Assembly: GCA_035650355.1 (NCBI GenBank)
Contig: DASRHT010000080.1
Coordinates: 62,001-126,000 of the forward strand
Direction of reading: 5' to 3'
Source: DASRHT01 sp035650355
Lineage (GTDB): Bacteria > Chloroflexota > Ktedonobacteria > Ktedonobacterales > Ktedonobacteraceae
Length of the DNA: 64,000 nucleotides
Position numbers and translations under genes: made by a program. Shown piece by piece: positions 37,272 to 45,925 of the stretch; position 1 is the stretch's first letter, and the number at the start of each line of letters is the position of its first letter. The notes beneath the pieces are model-generated. The model was not told where the DNA came from. It saw only the letters and a program-made list of their open reading frames with translations, and ran no database searches.

Positions 37272-40200
37272 TCAGGCTCCGTGGCACTTTTTGTACTTTT
37301 TGCCGCTGCCGCAGGGGCAGGGATCGTTGCGCCCGATTTTCATTGGGCCGGAGGGGCGCGCCGGGGAAGAGGAGCCATTGCTGCGGGGGCCGGGTCCCCC
37401 GCGTTTTGTCGTTTTGGTGCGTTCGTCGCCACCATCGTTTTTCGCCTGGCCGCTGGCTTTGGCAATATCATCGACGTTGGTGCGCAGGTTGCGCGGCGGC
37501 GCTTTACGTTGTGGCTCCGGCTGATTGAGCGACAGCTTGAGGTCGCCGCGCATCATCTTGAGCAGGGAGTCTACAGTATAATGCTGGATCGCCAGTTTCA
37601 GCTCTTCAAACATGCTAAAGGCTTCGTTTTTGAACTCGACCAGGGGGTCGCGCTGCCCAATCGAGCGGAAACCAATGCCCGCTCGCATCACATCCAGCGA
37701 ATCGATATGATCCATCCACAGGCGATCAACGATTTGCAAGAGGTAAGTGCGTTCGAATTCGCGCTGTGGGTCTAACCCCTCCAATCCCAGATCTTTAGCC
37801 TGCTGCCGCAACTCTTCTCCGCGGGTCTCATAGTGGTCAACCACGAGGTCGATCAGGTCTTGCTTGAGCGTTTCGCGTCTGACCGCGTGGATATTCTCCG
37901 GCAGGATATCGTCGGGGACATGGACCCATACTTCCAGAGCCTTGAAGAGTGCTTCGAGCTGCTCCTCTTCCGTCACCATATTGCTCGGAATGCTGGCATT
38001 GACCATGTTGGTGACTTCGTTGCGGATCATCCCCAGGATGCGCTCGTGCATATCGCCATGTTCCAGAACGGCGCGGCGGTCGGCGTAGATCACCTGGCGT
38101 TGCTTGGCGATCACATCGTCATAATCGACCACGTTTTTACGGATATCAAAGTTATAGCCTTCGACTCTGGCCTGCGCTCCCTCGATGAAGCGCGAGACGA
38201 CGCCGCTCTCCAACGGCATATCCTCTTCCATGCCGAAGCGTTCCATAATCTTCGAAACGCGGTCGGCGGCGAAGCGGCGCATCAGTTCATCATCCAGCGC
38301 CAGGAAGAAGCGCGACGAGCCGGGGTCGCCCTGTCGTCCGGCACGACCGCGCAACTGATTGTCGATGCGGCGCGACTCGTGGCGTTCGGTGCCAATAATA
38401 TGCAGTCCCCCAAGCTCGACCACCAGTTCGTGATCGGCGTCACACTCGGCGATCTTCTCCTGGAAGAGTTCGTTTTTCTCCGCCTCCGTCATGTTCTCGA
38501 TATATTGCTGGATGGCTTCTTCTCTTTCCGCCCGGTCGTCCGCGTCGTCCTGCGGCATTTCGCGGATATAGTCCACCTGTTCCGCGTGCTTGCGCAGAAT
38601 GCTATCGAAGTAGCCGGCGGGATTGCCGCCGAGCAGAATGTCGGTACCGCGACCGGCCATGTTGGTGGCGATAGTAACGGCCCCGCTGCGGCCAGCCTGG
38701 GCGACGATATTCGCCTCACGCTCGTGGTGTTTGGCATTGAGCACACTGTGCTGGATACCCTGCTTATTGAGCAGATCGGAGAGGAACTCGGAGGTCTCAA
38801 CCGAGGTGGTACCAACCAGCACCGGCTGGCCCCGATCATGTCGCTCCTTAATCTCCTCGACGACCGCGTTGAACTTGGCATTCTGGGTGCGGTAAATCAG
38901 GTCCGGGGCATCCTGGCGGATCATCGGCTTATTCGTCGGGATATCGATCACTTCCAGCTTATAGATTTTATGGAGTTCTTCCGCCTCTGTCTGCGCCGTA
39001 CCGGTCATACCGGCCAGTTTCTTGTACAGGCGGAAGTAATTCTGGAAGGTGATGGTCGCCAGGGTGTGGTTTTCGCGTTGCACCGTCACGCCCTCTTTAG
39101 CCTCAATGGCCTGGTGCAGCCCCTCGCTATAGCGACGGCCCGGCATCTGGCGGCCCGTAAACTCGTCAACGATGATGACCTCGCCGTCTTTCACGATATA
39201 ATCTTTATCGCGCTTGAAGATGATCTGCGCTTTGATGGCGTTTTCCATATAGCGGGTCAGGTCGATGTTGGACTCATCATAGATATTCTTCACGCCGGCC
39301 AGTTGCTCGATCTTCTCAATGCCGGCTTCGGTGAGCATGACCATGCGTGTCTTCTCTTCAACGGTGTAGTCCATTTCCGGCTTGAGGCGCGGAGCCCAGC
39401 GCGCAAATTTGGCGTACATATCGGTTGATTCCTGGCCCTGGCCGGAGATAATCAGTGGGGTGCGCGCTTCGTCGATGAGAATATTATCGACCTCGTCAAC
39501 GATGGCAAAATTGAGCTCGCGCTGCACCATTTGATTGAGAGACATCACCATGTTATCGCGCAGGTAATCGAAGCCGAACTCGTTATTGGTGCCGTAGGTG
39601 ATATCGGCCTGGTACGCCGCCCGCCGCTCTGCCGTATGCGGCTCAACGGCATTGACGATAATGCCGACGGTCAGCCCCAGGAAGTTGTAAATCTGCCCCA
39701 TCCATTCGCCGTCACGGCGCGCCAGGTAGTCATTAACCGTCACCAGATGCACGCCTTTGCCGGTGAGCGCGTTCAGGTAAATGGGCAGCGTTGCCACCAG
39801 CGTCTTACCTTCACCGGTGCGCATCTCGGCGATTTTCCCCTGGTGGAGCACGACGCCACCGACAAGCTGCACATCGTAATGACGCATCTTGATCTTGCGC
39901 CAGCCGGCTTCACGCACAACGGCGAAGGCTTCTGGCAAAAGATCATCCAGCGTCTTGCCTGTGCGATAGCGCCGAGCCATCTCGGGCAGCAGTTGATCCA
40001 TCTCCTCCGCTTTGATCGCGACAATTTCTTTGCGCAAAGGCTTCAATGTATTGCGGAATAACTGCTCGGTCAGCTCATCAAGCTCATCTTCCTGGTTCTG
40101 GGCCGCGCTCTTCTGCTCCGCAAAACGCTTCCAGGCGCTCTCGAACGCTTCGTCTAGCTCTTCCGCGTCGATTTCTTTAACGACAGGTTCGATCTCTGCC

Positions 40201-40694
40201 AGCAGCGCCAGCGTAGCCTTTTTTGGATCTGGCGCTTCGTCGGGCCATTGGTTGCGTTCCTCCGCCAGGTCCATTGCTGCCGTCACCTGTAGCTCGTTCA
40301 ACTGCAGTAAGAGCTTTTCGTACGCCTGCTCGAAACATTCGGAGAGCGTATCCTGTAAGTGCTCCCGCAGGTGATATTCCGCGTCTTTGTATTCGAGCTT
40401 CTGGCGATATTCGGTGATAGCCGCGTGTAACTGCTCGTCGGATAACTTGTCTGTTAGCGGCTCGACCTTTTGTAGGGCCTCACGCAGCAACGTAACCAGT
40501 TCATCTTCCAGCACCAGACCGCCTTTGAGGTGGAGAAAAAGCTGCGAGCGAAATTCCGCCGTCTTTGCGGCCAGTTGCTCATCACTCAGTTTCTTGATGG
40601 ATGGTTCAAGCGCATTAATTTTATCAATGAGCGGCTGAATAGCCCTCAAATCTCGTTTGTTAGGATCTCCTAGAATTTTTCCCAGTAGTTGCAT
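37272..40694 (-). CDS. secA: SecA preprotein translocase ATPase with long N-terminal insertion
   Basis: Drives Sec-dependent export through SecYEG. 1140 residues against about 900 in E. coli. Walker A MRTGEGKT is at 291-298 instead of about 102-109, so some 190 residues are inserted near the N-terminus; the inserted part is acidic and helical. Within it, KLSDEQLHAAITEYRQKL (83-100) repeats KLSDEQLAAKTAEFRSQL (35-52), an internal duplication. The DEAD-like VDEVDNILIDEARTPLIISG, GRAGRQGDPGSSRF and the C-terminal zinc motif CPCGSGKKYKKCH are intact. AGGAGA lies 10 nt before the ATG. Confidence 0.96.
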   Translation of the reverse strand: MQLLGKILGDPNKRDLRAIQPLIDKINALEPSIKKLSDEQLAAKTAEFRSQLFLHLKGGLVLEDELVTLLREALQKVEPLTDKLSDEQLHAAITEYRQKLEYKDAEYHLREHLQDTLSECFEQAYEKLLLQLNELQVTAAMDLAEERNQWPDEAPDPKKATLALLAEIEPVVKEIDAEELDEAFESAWKRFAEQKSAAQNQEDELDELTEQLFRNTLKPLRKEIVAIKAEEMDQLLPEMARRYRTGKTLDDLLPEAFAVVREAGWRKIKMRHYDVQLVGGVVLHQGKIAEMRTGEGKTLVATLPIYLNALTGKGVHLVTVNDYLARRDGEWMGQIYNFLGLTVGIIVNAVEPHTAERRAAYQADITYGTNNEFGFDYLRDNMVMSLNQMVQRELNFAIVDEVDNILIDEARTPLIISGQGQESTDMYAKFARWAPRLKPEMDYTVEEKTRMVMLTEAGIEKIEQLAGVKNIYDESNIDLTRYMENAIKAQIIFKRDKDYIVKDGEVIIVDEFTGRQMPGRRYSEGLHQAIEAKEGVTVQRENHTLATITFQNYFRLYKKLAGMTGTAQTEAEELHKIYKLEVIDIPTNKPMIRQDAPDLIYRTQNAKFNAVVEEIKERHDRGQPVLVGTTSVETSEFLSDLLNKQGIQHSVLNAKHHEREANIVAQAGRSGAVTIATNMAGRGTDILLGGNPAGYFDSILRKHAEQVDYIREMPQDDADDRAEREEAIQQYIENMTEAEKNELFQEKIAECDADHELVVELGGLHIIGTERHESRRIDNQLRGRAGRQGDPGSSRFFLALDDELMRRFAADRVSKIMERFGMEEDMPLESGVVSRFIEGAQARVEGYNFDIRKNVVDYDDVIAKQRQVIYADRRAVLEHGDMHERILGMIRNEVTNMVNASIPSNMVTEEEQLEALFKALEVWVHVPDDILPENIHAVRRETLKQDLIDLVVDHYETRGEELRQQAKDLGLEGLDPQREFERTYLLQIVDRLWMDHIDSLDVMRAGIGFRSIGQRDPLVEFKNEAFSMFEELKLAIQHYTVDSLLKMMRGDLKLSLNQPEPQRKAPPRNLRTNVDDIAKASGQAKNDGGDERTKTTKRGGPGPRSNGSSSPARPSGPMKIGRNDPCPCGSGKKYKKCHGA

Positions 40695-40784
40695 AATGTT
40701 GTGTTCTCCTACCGTTTGGCAGCGATGTTGCGATCTATAGAATCAGGCGTTCCTGCTATATTACAAAATAGCTATGCTCGCTCC

Positions 40785-40793
40785 ATTATACCA
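40785..40793 (-). promoter_or_regulatory. Extended -10 promoter of secA
   Basis: On the minus strand TGG-TATAAT, a consensus -10 with the extended TGn. The -35 region (TCTCCA) is poor. It lies about 90 bp before the start codon, and copy B of the MITE-like element sits about 40 bp upstream of it. Confidence 0.5.
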
Positions 40794-40832
40794 TAACCAC
40801 GTAACGGTGGAGATAGCCCTCTAAGATCGCAG

Positions 40833-40961
40833 CAGGGCTTTTTAGTGTTCCTCTCCTCGTAACTCCTGCCACCTGGGTTTGCACCCCGTTCGGGGCGCAG
40901 GGCAAGAGGAGAGAGGTGCAGGGCTTTACCCTGTGAGCATGACGAACACTGACAAGCCCTG
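40833..40961. mobile_element. MITE-like element, copy B (129 bp, inverted, core deleted)
   Basis: Same ends as copies A and C (CAGGGCTTTTTAGTGTTC and, inverted, CAGGGCTTGTCAGTGTTC), but in the opposite orientation and without the long central palindrome. It is flanked by AAGATCGCAG at 40823-40832 and AAGATCGCGG at 40962-40971, a duplication of 9 matches in 10. Confidence 0.75.
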
Positions 40962-40994
40962 AAGATCGCGGGGCTTGTCAAACGTCGGTGCGCG

Positions 40995-41031
40995 CTCTGC
41001 CTGTGAGCGCCGCAGACGCTCACAGGCAGAG
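40995..41031. repeat. 15-bp perfect hairpin downstream of MITE copy B
   Basis: CTCTGCCTGTGAGCG at 40995-41009 and its exact inverse at 41017-41031, 7-nt loop, no U-tract. The rest of 40695-41195 is secA's leader, the MITE and the AT-rich region before the glycosidase gene. Confidence 0.5.
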
Positions 41032-41195
41032 GAAGGTGCTTGCGAGCCGTTTAGTTCCCCCTTCCAGCGATAGATGATAACAATCGCTGTGATACATAGG
41101 AATATTTGTGTATTTGCCATTTACTGTATATAGCGCATTGGTATAAATTATAGTATGGCTAAATTTGTTGACTTTTTTAGAGAAAGAAGGAAAGC

Positions 41196-42374
41196 ATGGC
41201 AATCAACCATAGAAGAACACGCATAAGATGTGCTTTCATCTTCCTGTTGGCCATTTCGTTAAGTATGATGCTGCCTTCTGGTGTGCAGTTGGAAGCAAAG
41301 GGGCCCGGTGGCGCTGGTAGTAGTTGTGGTATTACCCTTACTCCCTCCGGCTACGTATTTCAGTGGCTCCATGTCCAGAGCGGCGATATTGTGGCCTCTA
41401 GTGGGTGCGTCATCAACTTAAAGGGGTTTAACCTGCCTGATACGGGTTACGGCAATGCGACCGGCCTGTCTCCGGCAAAGCTTTTCGCCAAGATCGGCTG
41501 GTTTGCCCAGAATTTTACCATGAATGTCTGGCGCGTCTCCCTCAATGCCGTCTGGTGGAACGAAGACGTGCCAGTGCCTGTGGCCGGGATGGGCTATCGC
41601 GCCTGGATACAACAGCTCGTGCAGGTGCTGGAGAGCAACGGCAACTACGTATTGCTCACAAAGGGTCCCCAGTTCCATGAACTGCCGTGCGGCGGGGCTG
41701 TGACGTATTGTCCTTCTCAGGACCAGGCAACAGTAGATATTAAGAAGGACCCATATAATCCGGTGTACCAGCAGCAATTGACCACGGGCGTGTATATTAG
41801 CGACGCTGTGGCAATGTGGACCAGCGTGGCAGCTCTCTATGCCAGCGATCCCGCCGTGCTCTACGACGATTGGAATGAGATGCACCAGATCTCTCCCGCG
41901 CTCTGGCGACAGAACTCGCAGATCCTGATCGATACCATTCGCAGTCACAATCCTCAATCGCTGGTCTTTTTTGGCGGCAACCACTACGAAAATGGCTTTA
42001 TTCCGCTCATCAGAGGTCAGGTTCCACCGTTTACAGAGCCGAATCTGGTCTACGACTTTCACGTCTACAACGGTTTCGTGGGAACCTCTCAGGGGAAACG
42101 CTGCGTAGAGCCGCTAAGTACTCTGTGGGCAGATTGGCCCACCTCAGCAACCTTAGAAGTTGCATACGCGAAAGCGCACGGGGGGGCTGCATCTTTTAGC
42201 GAGTGGGGCGGCTGTAACGATCTGGAGCCGTATAATACAGAGATCACGCAATTTGCCGCAGCGACCCATATTCTGTTAGCATATTATGAGAGTGACATGG
42301 TGACGCTACCCGGCTTCCCATTGCAGCTCAATAGCAACGGCATCAAGGTGCAGGCCGATTACGCTTCGTATTAA
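41196..42374 (+). CDS. Secreted glycosidase, GH5-like TIM barrel
   Basis: 392 residues with a signal peptide (RRTRIRCAFIFLLAISLSMML). AAGGAAAGC stands directly before the ATG. The pattern is that of clan GH-A, probably GH5: LKGFNLPDTG near the first strand, YDDWNEMH with the Asn-Glu acid/base pair (about 228-229), VYDFHVYN, and FSEWGGCND with the nucleophile Glu (about 336). It should act outside the cell on a beta-linked glycan; the exact polymer cannot be told. Several Cys pairs suggest disulfides. Single gene. Confidence 0.75.
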   Translation: MAINHRRTRIRCAFIFLLAISLSMMLPSGVQLEAKGPGGAGSSCGITLTPSGYVFQWLHVQSGDIVASSGCVINLKGFNLPDTGYGNATGLSPAKLFAKIGWFAQNFTMNVWRVSLNAVWWNEDVPVPVAGMGYRAWIQQLVQVLESNGNYVLLTKGPQFHELPCGGAVTYCPSQDQATVDIKKDPYNPVYQQQLTTGVYISDAVAMWTSVAALYASDPAVLYDDWNEMHQISPALWRQNSQILIDTIRSHNPQSLVFFGGNHYENGFIPLIRGQVPPFTEPNLVYDFHVYNGFVGTSQGKRCVEPLSTLWADWPTSATLEVAYAKAHGGAASFSEWGGCNDLEPYNTEITQFAAATHILLAYYESDMVTLPGFPLQLNSNGIKVQADYASY

Positions 42375-42400
42375 CATTTGTTCAGAAATCGTGCTTTCCG

Positions 42401-42666
42401 GCAAAAAAATACTGCGGGGGCTGGCACCCCCCGCAGTATCGGGAAAAGGAAATAGTAGGAGCGCAGGTATTCTGGCTGGTGGTAGTGATTGAAGTATGTC
42501 CGGCAGGGCTACAACGTGCATTGTAGTGGGAGGTCACTCACTCGCAGGACAGTGGAGCCTGGCTCAACACTCGCTGCCGGAGCTACCCTCGTAACCAATG
42601 CCTGGAGCCACACTGCCCAGAACAAACTGGCACCCTCAATCACCACTCACCATTGACACCAGTATA
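42401..42666 (-). ncRNA. Structured non-coding RNA candidate with own promoter and terminator (6S-like shape)
   Basis: On the minus strand a TATACT -10 box lies at 42666-42661; transcription would begin near 42654. The RNA opens with an arm (GGTGAGTGGTGATTGAGG, 42651-42634) that pairs, with G-U wobbles, to CTTCAATCACTACCACC at 42494-42478. Inside are an 8-bp stem GGGCAGTG/CACTGTCC, then GGCTC/GAGCC, and a small CTACAA/TTGTAG hairpin. After the closed body comes a terminator hairpin (GATACTGCGGGGG/CCCCCGCAGTAT region, 42439-42409) followed by T7 on this strand. A body of about 175 nt, closed at the 5' end by a long stem, resembles 6S RNA, but I cannot confirm this. No SRP, tmRNA or RNase P signatures seen. 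Confidence 0.5.
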
Positions 42667-42985
42667 CTCTCCTCTGCTTTATGCAAACTTTTTTTGCGCT
42701 TCATTTTATTTTCATTTTCGCTCTGTCAGAAAAGACGCTTTTGCCCCCTTTCTTCCATAAAAAAACGTTTAAAACGATTGTATTAAATCGTTTTGTTTCC
42801 TTATGGTTAAGCTTATGTTTTATTAATAAACGTTCATACATATCGATTTGCCGGCCTATAGATAAGCTTATATCTTATTAAATATGCGACAGTCTTATAG
42901 AGAAGAAATTTACCATTTCTTACATAAGACTGCCGCAACTATTAATGAAGAGGTATGATGAAGTCATCCTCTTCGCTATACGCCG

Positions 42986-44560
42986 CTAAAAATCCTTGAG
43001 CCGCACCACGATGCCGCCGACCGCGAGTAGCCCGAGCAGTGGGAACAGGATGGCGCTCAGGGTGATATAGAGCATGAGCGAGTCCCTCGTGGAGGCATAG
43101 GTCGTATCGTAATGCCCCTGATTGGCCTGGCTCAGGTCGTCAACAGCTTTGGAAAAAGCGTCAAATGTGTGATTAGAGTCGCCTGTACTCAGGAACTCGG
43201 CGTCGTGGATATGGGCCGGATTCGTCGTATCGGTGGCTTTAGCGCGTATTTGTGTATCAATATTAGTGTACTGTTGCCAGTCGGCATGCATATTGCTTAA
43301 AGGCTGATCTTCTTCGGGATACGTGCGATTGGCCTGCGCGCGGTCGATCAGCGAGCTGACCTGAGCGGTGTTGGCCTGCCAGTCCTGGTACCAGTGGTCA
43401 GCCGTGGCCTGATCGTTAAAGGCCATTGCGATCAGCCAGCGCGACTCGTCGGCGTTCGCCGCCGTCCCGTAACGTTTGAGCTGGGCTGCAAAGTATATGC
43501 TATCGTAGTCATCCTTGACCATCTGCCCAAAGTTGCCGTGCTGCCCGGCCATCTGCGAAAACAGCCCTACCGCGTTAGCGCAGAAAATCACGCTCACGAT
43601 AAGCGCCAGCGTCAGCGCGGGATTGATGAAGCGATGAGTGATGGCGATCATCCTCCAGATCGCAAATAGCAGCAGGGCGCAGAAGATAATGCTCAAGAGG
43701 AGCGTCCCGGTTACAGCGGCTCCCAGGAAGTTAATAGTATCATCATAGGCGCTATCAAGATGCGTCTTGTTGATCTCGCTCAGGCAGCTAATATTGTCTT
43801 CTATGCTGCCAAGCATCCAGGAGCTATCGGGCACAGTATTGCTATGCGCCGTACATAATGGTACTACCGGTTCATTGAAGACAGGAGTGCCAGATGCATC
43901 TGTTGTGGGTTGCAGCGTGATTGTCTTCTGTAAGACATCGTTGGCGGCCTGGTAAGCCTGGCGCGCCTTTTGCAGATGGGGATCTTGTGCATCGGTCTTA
44001 CTGGCTGCTAGGTCGTATTCATGACGCATAATCGCGATATCGCCGCTATATTCCTCGAAGCCCGCCGTGATACGTTCAATGGCGGTGCGCTCGCCGGGAT
44101 AGGTGACGTTGTGGGTCGCGTTGAATAGCTCGCTGTTCGCCAGGACCAGTTCAGCATCAATATTAAGGTTATCGCAATCGTGAACCGTTTGCGGGCCGGG
44201 ATTGCGATCAGTGCCCACAATCGAGCAGGACGTAAGCTGTGTGAGGCCAGCCGTCGCCAGGTAATCGGCTGATTTGGCATCAATATCTTCAATGTACTGC
44301 GCAATTGCCTGGGCCGCGTTCACGCTGGGGATACTGCCGGTGTTGATGGTATCCAGGTCGTTAGCAGAGCGAACGTAGGCCATTGAGGTCATCAGCGCCT
44401 GAATAATTGCCAGGGCGGCAACGCAGATCGCCAGCGCGATAAATTGCCCCTTGAGCGTCCGCAGGGCTCGTCGCAATCTGCTGGGGTTAACCACGCGCGG
44501 CTGGGATAAGGCGCTGAGAGGTATCGGCGGCGCCTGGACCTGTCCATACTGTTTTTGCAT
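42986..44560 (-). CDS. Membrane protein with two extracytoplasmic domains
   Basis: 524 residues, no named family recognised. About four membrane helices: near 39-62 (FIALAICVAALAIIQALM), near 280-305 (GTLLLSIIFCALLLFAIW), near 318-335 and near 500-520. Two helical domains lie outside the membrane, one of about 215 residues and one of about 160, a layout like a duplicated sensor domain of chemoreceptors, but there is no signalling domain. It is the last gene of an operon with the VWA and kinase genes (54 bp after the VWA stop). Confidence 0.75.
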   Translation of the reverse strand: MQKQYGQVQAPPIPLSALSQPRVVNPSRLRRALRTLKGQFIALAICVAALAIIQALMTSMAYVRSANDLDTINTGSIPSVNAAQAIAQYIEDIDAKSADYLATAGLTQLTSCSIVGTDRNPGPQTVHDCDNLNIDAELVLANSELFNATHNVTYPGERTAIERITAGFEEYSGDIAIMRHEYDLAASKTDAQDPHLQKARQAYQAANDVLQKTITLQPTTDASGTPVFNEPVVPLCTAHSNTVPDSSWMLGSIEDNISCLSEINKTHLDSAYDDTINFLGAAVTGTLLLSIIFCALLLFAIWRMIAITHRFINPALTLALIVSVIFCANAVGLFSQMAGQHGNFGQMVKDDYDSIYFAAQLKRYGTAANADESRWLIAMAFNDQATADHWYQDWQANTAQVSSLIDRAQANRTYPEEDQPLSNMHADWQQYTNIDTQIRAKATDTTNPAHIHDAEFLSTGDSNHTFDAFSKAVDDLSQANQGHYDTTYASTRDSLMLYITLSAILFPLLGLLAVGGIVVRLKDF

Positions 44561-44614
44561 GACTTCAGCTAATGCCTTCTTTCTTCAGTTTTGGCACAGA
44601 GATATCCATCACTA

Positions 44615-45879
44615 TTATTTCAATTTCGAGGTTCGTCCCACATTGATCGCCAGGGTTTTGCGGGCAACCGCGTCGGCCTGCTGGTTGAGGCGATAGCTGC
44701 CATCGGGATTTTCCTGCACAATGTCGTTAATCAAGCGCGTGATCCGCTCGTTGCCTGTGCGTTTGCTAATCTCCAGCGCCCGGCTGAGCAGATGCGTGGC
44801 GCGGGCGCTATCACCTGCTGCCAGCGCCGCCTGCCCCTCGCGGATCGCCTGTGATAGCTCTTCCTGGTTAGTATAGTGAGCGATATGGGGATCAATCTGG
44901 GCGGCAAGTGCTACATCTTCTGTCCACTGCACAAACACCCAGCCATCGCGGAAGCTCTTCTCTTCCTGCTCGTCCGCACCGCCGAGGAAGTATTTAAGCC
45001 CTGGTCTCAGGAGCAGAAACTGCTGCCCTGGCTGGTACGCTGGCGTTTGCAGCGTCACCAGGTAGTCGCGCTGATCGCCTGCCGCGAAGGAGCCGAGATT
45101 CACCACCACCTGGCGCGGATTAGCCGGGTCCGGCTCTGTACCAAGCGCGACGATATTGGGATAGACCTGCTCAACACGTTTGATCGTGACGCCCATTGGC
45201 GACCAGAGGTACATGGAGGCGTTGGGGATGGCTGTCTTACGCATCTCGCTAAATGAGGCGGTGAACGCAGCCTCGATCTGCTTGGGCGAAGGATGATATC
45301 GGCTGTGCCATGCGTCGCGTCGGCCATGTGACGCAGTTCCGCCGCATCCCAGTCGGTGCCTACGCCCCACGCGCTGATGCTGATATTAGCGTTCGTGCAA
45401 CGCGCTACGGCCTGATTAAGCGGCGAACGCTGCTCACCTTCGTTTTTCCCATCGGTAAGAAAGAGAATTTTGGTCGCTCGTCCCTGGTCCTTGCCGCCGA
45501 ACTTGTCAACGATAGCGTTGAGCGCGGTGCTCATGCGGGTGCCACCGGAGGCGTAAACGCTCTTGAGCGTCTCAACTGCCCGCAGTTTGTTCTCATTGGT
45601 GCCCATCGCGGGTCCGAAGATGACGCGCGCATTATCGTTGAAGGTGACAACCATAAAAGCCATACTGGCATCTATCGCCTGCACAACTTTGATCGCACCG
45701 TCGCGCGCGGCGCGCATTTTCGGACCCTCCATCGAGCCGGAATGGTCCAGGGCAATGCCCAGCGCGAGCGGCGCTGGAGCCATCTGCATGCCGGCATCTA
45801 CGCTGACTGAAAGCACTGCCTGTATGGTGTCCTGACCCATGCGCAGGTATTGATTGTGATGTGCCGTAATGGTAAACAT
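44615..45879 (-). pseudogene. VWA-domain protein interrupted by a frameshift
   Basis: Two overlapping frames together make one protein of about 422 residues. The upstream frame carries the VWA domain with a full MIDAS site: DHSGS, the Thr in SGGTRMST, and the Asp in LTDGKNEG. The frame is lost near 45290-45293, after HGTADI; adding one base to the CC run there joins it to IPSPKQIEAAF in the downstream frame, which continues through a beta-rich region and a helical C-terminus to NVGRTSKLK. VWA domains bind partners through a metal ion. It lies between the kinase and the membrane protein. The shift could be real or a sequencing error. Confidence 0.75.
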
Positions 45880-45925
45880 GTGCCTCTTCTTTCTGCTAAT
45901 TTATCTCAATGAGCATCCTCAATTG

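Noticed and set aside
37833..39428. 531-codon open frame opposite secA
   Set aside because: It is a shadow of the GC-rich secA frame on the other strand, has no ribosome site and its product has no family pattern.
42409..42439. Terminator of the GH5-like gene
   Set aside because: The T-run lies on the minus-strand side of the hairpin, so it better serves the minus-strand RNA. It might also act on the plus strand, but without a U-tract.
42401..42666. Cobalamin riboswitch or SRP RNA
   Set aside because: No GCCACTG-type B12 core in the right context and no GGAAGCAGC-like SRP loop; the closing stem at the 5' end and the terminator point to a stand-alone RNA.
44615..45370. Two separate overlapping genes in the VWA region
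   Set aside because: The N-terminal part of the downstream frame and the C-terminal part of the upstream frame are nonsense; one frameshifted gene explains both.
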